This document shows positions 1-8,745 of a DNA stretch of 64,000 nt, piece by piece. Source of the stretch: Pontibacter cellulosilyticus (GTDB lineage: Bacteria > Bacteroidota > Bacteroidia > Cytophagales > Hymenobacteraceae); assembly GCF_014306105.1 (NCBI RefSeq), contig NZ_JACRVF010000005.1, positions 310,001 to 374,000 of the forward strand, given 5' to 3'. Both the position numbers and the translations under genes were made by a program. The number at the start of each line of letters is the position of its first letter. The stretch's first letter is position 1. Below the pieces are notes generated by a model. That model worked only from the letters and a program-made list of their open reading frames with translations, ran no database searches and was not told where the DNA came from.

Positions 1-2096
1 TCCTAGACAACACAGCCTGCAACCTCGCTTCGCTTAACCTCACCAAATTTTACGATACCGAAAAGCAGACATTTAATGTAGCCGCTTACGAACATGCCTG
101 CCGCCTGTGGACAATTGTATTGGACATTTCGGTGCAGATGGCGCAGTTTCCGTCGGAGGCAGTGGCGCAACGCTCTTACGATTACCGCACCATTGGTTTG
201 GGCTACGCTAACCTAGGTGCACTGCTCATGATCCAGGGCCTGCCTTACGACAGCGATGAAGCCAGAAGTATGGCAGGAGCTTTAACAGCTATCATGACGG
301 GGGCAGCTTACCGCACATCCGCGGAAATGGCGGCAGCTTTAGGAGCATTCCCGAAGTATGAGCTGAACAAAAAAGCTATGCTGCGCGTGATTCGCAACCA
401 TACTTATGCGGCTAAGAACACCTCAGAAAAGTATGAGGAACTAGCCATCAAACCCAAAGCCCTGGATTCTGCTTTTTGCCCGGACTACCTGCACAAGGCT
501 GCTGTACAGGCGTGTGAGGAGGCGCTGCAGCTAGGCATGAAGTATGGCTACCGCAACGCACAGGCTTCTGTTATTGCCCCAACCGGCACCATCGGCCTGC
601 TCATGGACTGCGACACCACCGGCGTTGAGCCAGACTTTGCTTTGGTGAAGTATAAAAAGCTAGCCGGAGGTGGCTACTTCAAGATCATCAACCAGTCTAT
701 ACCGCTGGCACTGCAAAAGTTGGGCTATATTTCGGAAGAGGTAAAAGCTATTGTGAACTATGCCAAAGGACATGCTACGCTACAGGATTGCCCGCATATA
801 TATGATGCTGCACTTAGTGCAAAAGGCTTTACAGACGAAGACCTGGCTATACTTGAAAAAGCGCTGCCAACTGCATACGACCTGCCATCGTTGTTTACGG
901 TTTATACTTTAGGTGAGGCTTGCCTACAGCGTCTGAACTTTACACCGGCACAGTACAACCACCCGGATTTTAACCTGCTGCGCGTGCTCGGTTTTACAAC
1001 CAGACAAATAGATGAGGCCAACGACTACGTATGCGGCACCATGACCATAGAGGGCGCGCCATACTTAAAACCGGAGCACTACCCGGTATTTGACTGTGCG
1101 AACCGCTGCGGCAGCAAAGGCAAACGCTTTATACCCGCCGATGGACACATACACATGATGGCAGCGGTGCAGCCGTTTATTTCCGGAGCAATTTCCAAGA
1201 CTATAAACCTACCCAACGAGACCACTGTAGATGAGGTAGCACGTTGCTATGAACTGTCGTGGGAATTGGGGCTGAAGGCCTGCTCGCTATACCGTGATGG
1301 CAGCAAACTGTCGCAACCACTTTCCTCGGCCAGCACTACAAAGAAAGAAGAACCTGAAGAGAACGAAGTACAGCTTAACAACCCTACTGCTGAACAAATT
1401 TTGCAGGCGGCCAAAGCAATACTTTCCGAAGAAAACAATCATACTTTCCGGCAGCAGCTAACGGCCATGGTAGAGCGCCGCAAATTGCCAGACAAACGCA
1501 ACGGCTTCACTCAAAAAGCAAAAATCGATGGCCACACGGTTTACATCCGAACCGGAGAATATGCAGACGGCAGCCTGGGCGAAGTGTTTATCGACATGTA
1601 CAAGGAAGGTGCTTCATTCCGATCCATACTTAACTGCTTTGCCATCGCCGTGTCGCTGGGGCTGCAGTATGGTGTACCGTTGGAGGAATTTGTAAGCCGC
1701 TTTACCTTTACCCGCTTCGAGCCGGCTGGCCGCGTAGAGCACCCGAACATCAAGTCCTCTACCTCGGTGTTTGATTACCTGTTCAGATTACTTGGCTACG
1801 AGTACTTGGGCCGTACTGACTTAGTGCATGTTCAACCTGAGGAGCCGGAAATTACAAATGAGAAGCCAAGGACTATAGCTGAACTAGAAGCCATTGCGGC
1901 GGCAACTCCTGCTACCAGTGGGCAAACGTATAAAATAGTAAGCCAAAGCAGAACACTGCTCATGGAGCAAACGCAGCAGGTATTGGCCAGCATGATGGGA
2001 GACGCCCCGATCTGTAACGTGTGCGGTCACATCACCATCCGCTCCGGCACCTGCTACAAATGCCTGAACTGCGGCAATAGTCTGGGATGTAGCTAG
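1..2096 (+). CDS. nrdJ: Adenosylcobalamin-dependent (class II) ribonucleotide reductase, 5' end outside window
   Basis: Reduces ribonucleotides to deoxyribonucleotides using adenosylcobalamin, independently of oxygen. The reading frame is open from base 1, so only the C-terminal roughly 697 residues are present. The first visible motif is DNTACNLASLNL of the catalytic barrel. It is followed by PTGTIGLLMDCDTTG and KLAGGGYFKIINQS, both typical of NrdJ. The C-terminus carries the class II tail, a Cys-rich knuckle ICNVC...CYKCLNCGNSLGCS, whose Cys residues are thought to re-reduce the active site. A TTG at 120 could be taken as a start, but the family motifs upstream of it show that the protein continues beyond the window. 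Identification is firm; only the N-terminus is unseen. Confidence 0.95.
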   Translation, partial: LDNTACNLASLNLTKFYDTEKQTFNVAAYEHACRLWTIVLDISVQMAQFPSEAVAQRSYDYRTIGLGYANLGALLMIQGLPYDSDEARSMAGALTAIMTGAAYRTSAEMAAALGAFPKYELNKKAMLRVIRNHTYAAKNTSEKYEELAIKPKALDSAFCPDYLHKAAVQACEEALQLGMKYGYRNAQASVIAPTGTIGLLMDCDTTGVEPDFALVKYKKLAGGGYFKIINQSIPLALQKLGYISEEVKAIVNYAKGHATLQDCPHIYDAALSAKGFTDEDLAILEKALPTAYDLPSLFTVYTLGEACLQRLNFTPAQYNHPDFNLLRVLGFTTRQIDEANDYVCGTMTIEGAPYLKPEHYPVFDCANRCGSKGKRFIPADGHIHMMAAVQPFISGAISKTINLPNETTVDEVARCYELSWELGLKACSLYRDGSKLSQPLSSASTTKKEEPEENEVQLNNPTAEQILQAAKAILSEENNHTFRQQLTAMVERRKLPDKRNGFTQKAKIDGHTVYIRTGEYADGSLGEVFIDMYKEGASFRSILNCFAIAVSLGLQYGVPLEEFVSRFTFTRFEPAGRVEHPNIKSSTSVFDYLFRLLGYEYLGRTDLVHVQPEEPEITNEKPRTIAELEAIAAATPATSGQTYKIVSQSRTLLMEQTQQVLASMMGDAPICNVCGHITIRSGTCYKCLNCGNSLGCS

Positions 2097-2128
2097 TACC
2101 GGTGATTAAGGGGATTTGAGAGATTGTC

Positions 2129-2170
2129 TAAATCAGGATTTGCAGGATTATTAGATGAACAGGATTATCA
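2129..2170. repeat. Short direct-repeat intergenic tract (AGGATT units)
   Basis: Three AGGATT words (2135, 2144, 2161) lie in a tract of the AATCAGGATTTGCAGGATT type just after nrdJ. Tracts of this wording are, as I recall, scattered between genes in many Bacteroidota. It directly abuts the larger inverted repeat that follows. No function is visible. Confidence 0.5.
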
Positions 2171-2187
2171 TGCAGTCCTTTATCAAA

Positions 2188-2390
2188 CCACCCCTGCCCC
2201 TCCTTATCCAAGGAGGGGAGTTCTGTTCTTACTCCTGCAGATATAGATGTTCTGTAGCTACTGTACCTAACCTTCTTTCAGTTAAACCATTAAAAGAATG
2301 GCAATGGAGAAAAACTGTAGCTACTATGGAGAAAAGCGAAGCAGTAAGTAAAAGCTCCCCTCCTTGGATAAAGAGGGGCAGGGGGGGTGG
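2188..2390. repeat. Paired inverted intergenic repeat, family A, copy 1
   Basis: The left arm (2188-2220) contains CCACCCCTGCCCCTCC followed by TTATCCAAGGAGGGG. The right arm (2355-2390) is its near-exact reverse complement, giving a 203 bp element with a unique centre of about 130 bp. Each arm also holds its own small palindrome (CCCCTCCTT...AAGGAGGGG). Related elements lie at 8746-8985 and 47562-47851. An open frame running through this copy (2155-2460) is explained by the repeat and is not called as a gene. Confidence 0.85.
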
Positions 2391-2469
2391 ACACGGAACT
2401 ACAGAGAATTCTGTTCACTCTAACACTGACCTGGAAACCTTATTCATTTCAAAAAACTAACTTTACAGC

Positions 2470-2865
2470 ATGGCAGAAAACAGAGAGATCATACACTTAG
2501 ACGACATAAAGCAACTTGTTGACACCTTTTACACCCGCGTAAGAGCCGACGAACTGCTAGGGCCAGTGTTTGAGGGGAGGATACAAGACAACTGGGCACG
2601 CCACCTGGATATTATGTACCGCTTCTGGCAAACAGTGCTGCTCGGTGAACTGACATATCAGGGTAGTCCGGGATTTAAGCATATTACCCTGCCTGTTGGC
2701 GAAGAGCATTTTGAGAGGTGGCTGCAGATCTTTTACCAGACTATTGACGAATTGTTTACAGGCGAAAAAGCAGTCGAGGCAAAGTGGCGGGCAGAACGGA
2801 TGGCAGAGATGTTCCACTCCAAGATCGAGTACTACAAACAGAACAAGAGCAGAAGCATACTTTAA
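2470..2865 (+). CDS. Group III truncated haemoglobin
   Basis: A 131-residue haem protein of the truncated (2-on-2) globin family, probably cytosolic. Visible features are the B10 tyrosine in DTFYTRV (Tyr21), the proximal histidine in LPVGEEHFERW (His80) and the nearby conserved Trp84. The length suits group III, the type that lacks the Gly-Gly motifs of groups I and II. Family members bind O2 and NO, and some are linked to NO detoxification. That fits the nor and nos genes further along, but no operon link is seen. It stands alone on the plus strand after the repeat and converges with the next minus-strand gene. Confidence 0.88.
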   Translation: MAENREIIHLDDIKQLVDTFYTRVRADELLGPVFEGRIQDNWARHLDIMYRFWQTVLLGELTYQGSPGFKHITLPVGEEHFERWLQIFYQTIDELFTGEKAVEAKWRAERMAEMFHSKIEYYKQNKSRSIL

Positions 2866-2892
2866 GGCCCGAAGGTGTTGCAATGGTGGCCC

Positions 2893-4173
2893 CTATCCTT
2901 GCTTTTGTAGCTGAAATATGATTTTGGTTTCAGGATTTATACTTTTTAGCTGCGGAATAGTGAACAGCATGATACCAAACGGCAACAGGATACTTTGCCC
3001 GAAAAGCAGTTCATTAAAGTACGGTATGGCTCCTAAGCCTATCCAGAAAAATGTCCCCTGCAGGAACAGCAACATCTCTGTAAGTATAAACCCAAGTATA
3101 AATATCCCTATCCCCCACTTACTCATACTTTGCTTTAAGCTAAGCCAGCCCTTCTGCACAAAAAAAGCAAGTATAAAAAGGCTGACAAAGCCGATGAGCA
3201 CCAGGTGCAGGTAACCGATTACAAACAGTCTGATCTTGTAAGCCAGGTCTGCCATGTACGGGAAAGCCGTGGCAAACTGCATTCCTGTTTTAAGTATAAA
3301 TGCCAAGATAGCTAACTGAAGTGTAAGCTTGCTCCAGCCGCCAAATAAATTGTAAACCTGCCTGCGTAACGGTATAAGTATAGCCAACAAAACACCCAAT
3401 GCCATTACCTGCACCACAGCTGCTGCACCACTAATCCAGTACACTGCAATAGCCGGCTTTATCCAAAGTACCGATAACAGGAAGGCAGGAATGCAGGCCC
3501 AGAACATCAGCCTGAAAAATAATCCGCCATTCTTAGCATTAAAAGCAATTTGGTAATGCTCCAGCAGCCAGAAAAGCAGCCCAAGCACAGCAAAAGTAAA
3601 CCAGCCATTGTACTGGAAGTGCAGGTAAAAGTAGATGGCGTTAAAGTATAACTCACTGCCGCTGTGCCCCAACGCCATGAACGGTCCCATAGCCCACGGC
3701 CCAAGAGAGGAAAGAACAAGGAAGAAAAGCGCAGCTCTGATAAATTTAAAAGACAACTGGTGCTTTCCCTGGTTTAGTTTAGCGGCCTTCGCATCTTTTT
3801 GAAACCGGTAAGCAAACCAGTAGCTGAGCAAAATATGCGCCGTAGAGAAAGCAATAGAGGCTGCCGCATAGCCCTGCACCGGAAAGGTAAACAACATTCC
3901 CAGCACCGCACCCTGCGACAGCCAAAACTGCCAGGTATAGGTTTTCTTATCTCTTAGCTCAGCCGGCAAAAATGTACTCACCAGTGCCACAAACACGGCA
4001 GCATACAGCCATCCCAGCAAGGCCACATGCGAGTGCGCATGCAGCAGATACTTATAATTAATGCCTGCAACCGGTGCCACGAACATCCACCGCAACAGCA
4101 GACCAAGTATAGCCACTATCACCAGGTTCAGCAGCGACACAAGCAGCCAGTTACGTTTACTGTGAATGTTCAA
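2893..4173 (-). CDS. Polytopic membrane protein with paired histidines, possibly distantly related to haem-copper oxidase/NnrS proteins
   Basis: A 426-residue protein with about twelve hydrophobic segments. Histidines recur inside or beside membrane segments: HAHSHVALLGW (about residues 45-55), FYLHFQYNGWF (near 183) and GYLHLVLIGF (near 320). Such patterns recall haem-ligating helices of NnrS and haem-copper oxidase subunit I families, but the catalytic HPEVY-type motif is not present. The family assignment is therefore tentative. It lies 26 bp downstream of the thioredoxin-like gene on the same strand and probably shares its promoter, which has an FNR-like palindrome. A role in NO or oxygen-limited physiology is an inference from that context. 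Confidence 0.55.
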   Translation of the reverse strand: MNIHSKRNWLLVSLLNLVIVAILGLLLRWMFVAPVAGINYKYLLHAHSHVALLGWLYAAVFVALVSTFLPAELRDKKTYTWQFWLSQGAVLGMLFTFPVQGYAAASIAFSTAHILLSYWFAYRFQKDAKAAKLNQGKHQLSFKFIRAALFFLVLSSLGPWAMGPFMALGHSGSELYFNAIYFYLHFQYNGWFTFAVLGLLFWLLEHYQIAFNAKNGGLFFRLMFWACIPAFLLSVLWIKPAIAVYWISGAAAVVQVMALGVLLAILIPLRRQVYNLFGGWSKLTLQLAILAFILKTGMQFATAFPYMADLAYKIRLFVIGYLHLVLIGFVSLFILAFFVQKGWLSLKQSMSKWGIGIFILGFILTEMLLFLQGTFFWIGLGAIPYFNELLFGQSILLPFGIMLFTIPQLKSINPETKIIFQLQKQG

Positions 4174-4199
4174 AGTATAAATCTGTACTTAACTTCTTG

Positions 4200-4841
4200 T
4201 CAGGCAATTTCTGCCTCTACTGCTGTGTTAGCCAATGCCTGTTGCACCAGTTCCAGAAGGTCCTGTTGCAGTGCCTGGCTGCGGTCTTTGGCATACCATA
4301 GCTGCACCTGCTGCACCAACTCATCGTGGCTGGCCGTTGGGTTGTTCTCCTTAAACTGTAGTACTTGCTCCTGTATCGCTTTAGGTCTAGAGCCCCAGGT
4401 AAACAAGCGTTCTCCAGTGGCTGCGTCAACACAAATAAGCTTGGGTATAGCACGGCTTCCGTTGCTCAGGCAGGTATCCATCAAGCCAGGATTTTCGTCT
4501 CGAAGCAGCACGGTTAACGCTATGGATGGTATCTCAGCTACAATACCTGCTATGGCCGGCAAAAGCTGCACCCCGTCACCGCACCAGCTCTCCACCAGCA
4601 CATGCCACTTCCATTCCGGTTGGTTTTGCTGTAGTAGCTGCTTTAGCTCTGGCAACATGGTAAACTGTTTCTCCACACGCTTCATGCGCTGCAGGTTAAG
4701 TTTGGTAAAGGCTATTCGCTGTTCCGTCTGTTCATTGCCACTTGTCTGCTGCTGCTCCACCAGCTCTTCTACCAGGTTTCTGTAGGCATCGTAGGTAAGC
4801 GGATTTACGAGGGCAGGCTCTATAAAAGTAAGGGTATTCAT
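4200..4841 (-). CDS. Thioredoxin family protein (Thioredoxin_9 type)
   Basis: A 213-residue protein with a thioredoxin-like fold segment in its second half (VLVESWCGDGVQLLPAI). The active-site tetrad is Cys87-Gly-Asp-Gly90, so only the first Cys of the usual CxxC is kept, as is common in this subfamily. A cis-Pro-like AIPKLICVD segment follows. There is no signal peptide, so the protein is likely cytosolic. It starts an apparent two-gene minus-strand operon with the polytopic membrane protein. A minus-7-like element and an FNR/CRP-type palindrome precede it. Reducing power or thiol chaperoning for its partner is plausible but not shown. Confidence 0.8.
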   Translation of the reverse strand: MNTLTFIEPALVNPLTYDAYRNLVEELVEQQQTSGNEQTEQRIAFTKLNLQRMKRVEKQFTMLPELKQLLQQNQPEWKWHVLVESWCGDGVQLLPAIAGIVAEIPSIALTVLLRDENPGLMDTCLSNGSRAIPKLICVDAATGERLFTWGSRPKAIQEQVLQFKENNPTASHDELVQQVQLWYAKDRSQALQQDLLELVQQALANTAVEAEIA

Positions 4842-4859
4842 TTGTTATAGCTGTTTTTA

Positions 4860-4867
4860 CAAGTGTA
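4860..4867 (-). promoter_or_regulatory. Minus-7 promoter element (7 of 8 match)
   Basis: On the minus strand this reads TACACTTG, one mismatch from the Bacteroidota TAnnTTTG element. It predicts a start of transcription near 4856, about 15 bases before the thioredoxin-like gene. No TTG minus-33 element lies at the usual distance, as expected for an activator-dependent promoter. Confidence 0.5.
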
Positions 4868-4889
4868 AGGCTAACTGCCGCCGCATAAA

Positions 4890-4903
4890 ATGACAGATGT
4901 CAG
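4890..4903. promoter_or_regulatory. FNR/CRP-like operator
   Basis: ATGACAGATGTCAG contains the perfect palindrome TGACA-GA-TGTCA. Its centre (4896.5) is about 40 bases upstream of the predicted transcription start, the class II activator position. A site with the same ATGAC-N4-GTCA core lies upstream of the nos cytochrome/nosZ genes at 15869. No regulator gene of this family is present in the window. Confidence 0.5.
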
Positions 4904-4994
4904 TTTACGGACTGACGTTGCTCATTTAAGACAACCTACACCTCACGTACCTTGTGCTCACTTACACCTGCTTTTGTAACACCCGGCTTAGTAA

Positions 4995-6248
4995 ATGACA
5001 TCTGTGGAAATAACGCAGGAATCCAACTCATTTGATTTTGTAGCAATGCAGCAGATAACTAACCCCCAACTACCCAAACGGTTTGATGCCGCTAACCTGC
5101 AGGTGGCATTCAGTACCAAAACCGATAAGGAGCTGAAGCTCGCGCACTGGCTCCTGAGCATACTTAAGCACCCCATGCTGGTGAAAGCCGGCGGGTTGGT
5201 TACGGTGTGGGCACTAAAGGTGCACCTACCCATCAAAGCTCTAATCCGGAAAACGATCTACAGGCTCTTTTGTGGTGGCGAAACCGCGCAGGAGGCACTG
5301 CAGGTAGTTCAGAAACTGGCAAGCGCCCGGGTACAAACCGTGCTGGATTATGCCGCCGAGGCACAGGAAACTGAAGAAGGGTTTGACAAGGTACGTAACG
5401 AGATCCTGCGTAACATCAGCCTGGCAAACCAAACAAAATCATTCTCCTACATCAGCGTAAAGCTAACAGGTATCGGGCACAAGCACATCTTCCAGAAGTT
5501 AACGGAAGGAGAGCCGCTTTCACACACCGAAAATGCTGCCTTCATACGCACAGAGGTTCGCCTGGACGCTATTTGCAAAGCCGCTGCAGAAGCCGGCGTT
5601 ACAGTATACATTGATGCGGAAGAAACCTGGCTACAAGACCCGATGGACTCATTGGCTGAAGGCATGATGCGACGCTACAACACCAAGAGAGCCGTTGTTT
5701 TCAACACGCTGCAGATGTACCGCAACGACAGGATAGAGTACCTGCACGACTGCCTGAAGCGCTTTACCAATGAGCAGGTTATACTTGGCATAAAACTGGT
5801 TCGTGGCGCATACCTCGAAAAAGAGCAGCAGCGAGCAGCCAAATACGATTACCTGTCTCCGGTATTCGCCCAGAAAGAAGACACCGACAGAAGCTTTAAC
5901 CACGCCATAGACATTTGCCTGGAGAACCTGGACAGGCTGGAGCTTTGCTGTGCCACGCACAACGAGTTCAGCACGACTTACCTTACCCGCAGAATTCAAA
6001 AAGGCGAAATCAAGGACCACTACAAGCGCATTCATTTTTCACAGCTCTATGGCATGAGCGATAACTTAACCTATAACCTTGCCGATGCCGGATTCAATGC
6101 CTCAAAATACCTGCCTTATGGAGATGTTGCCACCGCTGTACCTTACCTGATCAGGAGGGCGGAAGAAAATACCTCTATAGCCGGGCAAACAGGTCGGGAG
6201 TTATACTTGCTTGAGCAGGAAATGCAACGGAGAAGCTTGGTAAGCTAA
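4995..6248 (+). CDS. Proline dehydrogenase
   Basis: Oxidises L-proline to pyrroline-5-carboxylate with FAD and passes electrons to quinone, the first step of proline use. The 417-residue stand-alone protein has the family barrel motifs VKLTGIG, DAEETWLQ, KLVRGAYLEKE and CCATHNEF. Its C-terminal helix carries the substrate-binding YLIRRAEEN. Unlike PutA there is no aldehyde dehydrogenase domain. The ATG at 4995 follows a stretch with no clear Shine-Dalgarno sequence. It is divergent from the thioredoxin-like operon, so the FNR-like palindrome at 4890 lies about 100 bp upstream. It is monocistronic, with a hairpin downstream. Confidence 0.93.
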   Translation: MTSVEITQESNSFDFVAMQQITNPQLPKRFDAANLQVAFSTKTDKELKLAHWLLSILKHPMLVKAGGLVTVWALKVHLPIKALIRKTIYRLFCGGETAQEALQVVQKLASARVQTVLDYAAEAQETEEGFDKVRNEILRNISLANQTKSFSYISVKLTGIGHKHIFQKLTEGEPLSHTENAAFIRTEVRLDAICKAAAEAGVTVYIDAEETWLQDPMDSLAEGMMRRYNTKRAVVFNTLQMYRNDRIEYLHDCLKRFTNEQVILGIKLVRGAYLEKEQQRAAKYDYLSPVFAQKEDTDRSFNHAIDICLENLDRLELCCATHNEFSTTYLTRRIQKGEIKDHYKRIHFSQLYGMSDNLTYNLADAGFNASKYLPYGDVATAVPYLIRRAEENTSIAGQTGRELYLLEQEMQRRSLVS

Positions 6249-6280
6249 GAATTTACCTGCACCTGATTAACTAAAACTCT

Positions 6281-6309
6281 GCCTGTAAGGGGAATTCTCT
6301 CTTACAGGC
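6281..6309 (+). terminator. Hairpin after proline dehydrogenase
   Basis: GCCTGTAAG and CTTACAGGC form a 9 bp stem 32 bases after the stop codon. There is no T tract, so termination is only suggested. Confidence 0.4.
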
Positions 6310-6358
6310 AAACGCATTATAAATAGAAATATCAACTCATAAGTAAACATTACACCAA

Positions 6359-8170
6359 ATGCCACAAACTACACCGCACAATTTCCACATACCTGTAATG
6401 GGTCTTGCTTTTTCGATCGACTCGCCGCTGAAGGTGGCACGTTTCGGTATCTCCTCGGTTGTATCGCTTAGCGACGACAGCCTGCTGGAGCAGATGCGCC
6501 AGCACTACAGCCAGCAATACGGAAGGCCTTTTATACCTATCACTGAGAAGGCGGAAGATTACCGCGCCCGTCGCGTAACGGCATATCTGAACCTGCTGGA
6601 TGAGTTGGTAACGCAACAGGTGCTAAAGCTGCAGCAACAGGACTTTACGCCAGACTCTGAGCTGACCCAATATTTCGAGATGCTCCCCGACAGCTCTCCG
6701 CTTAAACAGAAATACCTGGAGATGCGCCAAACAAAAGACCCTTACTGGAAGCAGAGTCTGCAGGAGGAGTTATGCGACGAAGTTGTTCCCGGAAGTATAG
6801 ACGTGAACATCATGACTAAGCTGGACAAGACCAATTACGATAAATCAGGTGAGCCATTGCCGCAGGAGTATTCCGATGCACTGGCTGCCCTTAGAGGTTT
6901 TGCCAATAGCTCTGTTCAATCGTCGGTGGTTTTCTCGGCAGGCATGAACATGCGTCTGTACGGTTATCTGGAAAACTTCTCTTGCTTTTACCCAAACGTG
7001 GCCGGCCACTTTGAGAAGAAAGTGATCATCAAAGTAAGTGATTACCGTTCGGCGATGGTGCAGGGTAAGATCCTGGCTAAGAAAGGCATTTGGGTGTCGG
7101 AGTTCAGGATTGAGTCTGGCTTAAACTGCGGTGGCCACGCCTTTGCCACAGATGGCTACCTGATAGGCCCTATCCTGGAGGAGTTTAAGCAGAACCGTGA
7201 AGCCCTACGCCTGGAGCTTTACAGCCTGTTCAGCTCTGCGCTGGCAGCAAAAAACATACATGTACCACTGCATGTGCCGCCGCAACGCCTGACAGTACAA
7301 GGCGGCATTGGCACAGCCGATGAACAGGACTTTTTGATGGAGCATTACGGAGCTGACGGCACAGGCTGGGGCACACCGTTCCTGCTGGTTCCAGAGGCCA
7401 CCACCGTAGACGAGCCCACCCTGCAACAATTGGTAGCCGCCAAAGCAGAAGATCTGTTCCTGAGCCCTATTTCTCCGCTGGGGGTTCCGTTCAACTCGCT
7501 GCGAAACACCTCTAATGAGCTCCTGAAGATGGAGCGCGCCGAGAAAGGGAAGCCTGGCAGCCCTTGTGTAAAGAAGCACCTTGTATCGAGCACCGAGTTT
7601 ACCTCTGAGCCTATCTGCACGGCATCTAGCAGGTACCAGCGCCATAAACTAAAACAACTGCAGGCACAGGAATTAGATCCGGTTACCTATATGTCGGAAG
7701 TAACAAAAGTATTGGCTAAGGAATGCCTCTGCGAAGGCCTGGCCAATTCTGCTGCTCAGCTGTACAACATCAGTAAAAAAGCTGCCACCAAGGCTATCTC
7801 TATCTGCCCGGGACCTAACCTGGCTTATTTTTCGGGTGTGTTTAAACTGCAGGAAATGGTGGATCATATTTACGGCAAATTTAACGCGCTCAACAACACC
7901 TACCGTCCGCACATGTTTGTTAACGAACTTAACATGTATGTAGACTACTGGAAGAAAAAGAAAGAAGAGCAACTGGACACACTGACCGATAAGCAATATA
8001 AATACCTGCAGTCTTTCTGGGATAACCTGTTGCAAGGCATACAGTACTACAAACAAATGCTGCCTGCCATTTTTAAAGACGAACTGGAGCGCCAGGTTAT
8101 TATGCTCGATGAGTTGCTGGAGGCCGAAGACCAGTTACAGTTGGCTAGACTGGAGGTAGCAGTACAATAA
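6359..8170 (+). CDS. Conserved protein of unknown function, possible FMN-type TIM barrel
   Basis: A 603-residue cytosolic protein I cannot assign to a characterised family. The middle looks like a flavin-type TIM barrel: VIIKVSDYRSAMVQGKIL, SGLNCGGHAFATDG (253-266), and LTVQGGIGTADEQDF (311-325) with a phosphate-loop-like GGIGTA, then DGTGWGTPFLLVPEAT. The C-terminal third has conserved-looking cysteines (Cys403, 420, 456, 458, 483, in the CLCEGL and SICPGPN contexts) that could bind metal or an Fe-S cluster. Its stop codon is one base before the QueD-like start, so the two are almost certainly co-translated. A nitronate-monooxygenase or glutamate-synthase-like fold is a guess. A pterin or deazapurine link is inferred only from the neighbour. 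Confidence 0.6.
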   Translation: MPQTTPHNFHIPVMGLAFSIDSPLKVARFGISSVVSLSDDSLLEQMRQHYSQQYGRPFIPITEKAEDYRARRVTAYLNLLDELVTQQVLKLQQQDFTPDSELTQYFEMLPDSSPLKQKYLEMRQTKDPYWKQSLQEELCDEVVPGSIDVNIMTKLDKTNYDKSGEPLPQEYSDALAALRGFANSSVQSSVVFSAGMNMRLYGYLENFSCFYPNVAGHFEKKVIIKVSDYRSAMVQGKILAKKGIWVSEFRIESGLNCGGHAFATDGYLIGPILEEFKQNREALRLELYSLFSSALAAKNIHVPLHVPPQRLTVQGGIGTADEQDFLMEHYGADGTGWGTPFLLVPEATTVDEPTLQQLVAAKAEDLFLSPISPLGVPFNSLRNTSNELLKMERAEKGKPGSPCVKKHLVSSTEFTSEPICTASSRYQRHKLKQLQAQELDPVTYMSEVTKVLAKECLCEGLANSAAQLYNISKKAATKAISICPGPNLAYFSGVFKLQEMVDHIYGKFNALNNTYRPHMFVNELNMYVDYWKKKKEEQLDTLTDKQYKYLQSFWDNLLQGIQYYKQMLPAIFKDELERQVIMLDELLEAEDQLQLARLEVAVQ

Positions 8171-8171
8171 A

Positions 8172-8621
8172 ATGACCAAGATCAGACTTACCCGCTTGTT
8201 TACGTTTGAGGCAGCCCATGCACTGCAAGGCTACGATGGAGCCTGCCGCAACATTCACGGGCACTCTTACAAATTGCAGGTAACCATTATCGGCTTGCCC
8301 ATCGTGAACGAGGAGCATCCCAAAAATGGTATGGTGCTGGACTTTGGTGATCTGAAGCAGCTGGTGCAGGAGACTGTTATTGATGCCGTAGATCATGCCC
8401 TGCTGCTTCGCGCAGATTGTGACCGGAAGCTGATCGAGGCGTTGCGTAGGCTGCACCATAAACTGCTGCTCACTCCTTACCAACCTACCTGCGAAAACAT
8501 GCTCATCGACTTTAAGACAAGGCTCCGAAAAGTAATGCCTGCCAGCGTGGAGTTGCATAGCCTGAAGCTCTGGGAAACGCAGAATGCTTTTGCAGAGTGG
8601 TATGCTTCGGATGAGGTGTAA
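8172..8621 (+). CDS. queD: 6-carboxytetrahydropterin synthase / 6-pyruvoyl-tetrahydropterin synthase family protein
   Basis: A 149-residue QueD/PTPS-fold enzyme. In queuosine synthesis QueD converts dihydroneopterin triphosphate to 6-carboxytetrahydropterin. The zinc ligands His16 (FEAAHAL), His29 and His31 (IHGHSY) are present, as is the catalytic Cys25 in the CxxxHGH motif. Also present are the DH pair (VDHALLL) and a glutamate in LWET. The Cys/HGH spacing favours QueD over eukaryote-type PTPS. The gene starts one base after the unknown 603-residue gene stops. No other queuosine genes are in the window, so the exact product remains open. A strong terminator follows. Confidence 0.82.
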   Translation: MTKIRLTRLFTFEAAHALQGYDGACRNIHGHSYKLQVTIIGLPIVNEEHPKNGMVLDFGDLKQLVQETVIDAVDHALLLRADCDRKLIEALRRLHHKLLLTPYQPTCENMLIDFKTRLRKVMPASVELHSLKLWETQNAFAEWYASDEV

Positions 8622-8639
8622 AGAAGAAGTATAGGCTTT

Positions 8640-8680
8640 AAAACAGCTCTGCTCAGGATGTGGGCAGAGCTGTTTTGTTT
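8640..8680 (+). terminator. Rho-independent terminator
   Basis: AAAACAGCTCTGC pairs with GCAGAGCTGTTTT around an 11-base loop, followed by GTTT. It sits 18 bases after the QueD-like stop codon. Confidence 0.88.
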
Positions 8681-8745
8681 ATGGATAGCCCTTTCAGATT
8701 CAATATCTTAATTTAAGACAGGCAAGTTATTATGCAGTACTGTAT

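Noticed and set aside
2155..2460. Open frame of 101 codons downstream of nrdJ
   Set aside because: It runs straight through both arms of an inverted repeat, and its peptide is the translation of the repeat.
4027..4785. 252-codon plus-strand frame opposite the thioredoxin-like gene
   Set aside because: Its translation is Cys/Ser-rich, lacks any family motif and is antisense to a convincing thioredoxin-family gene.
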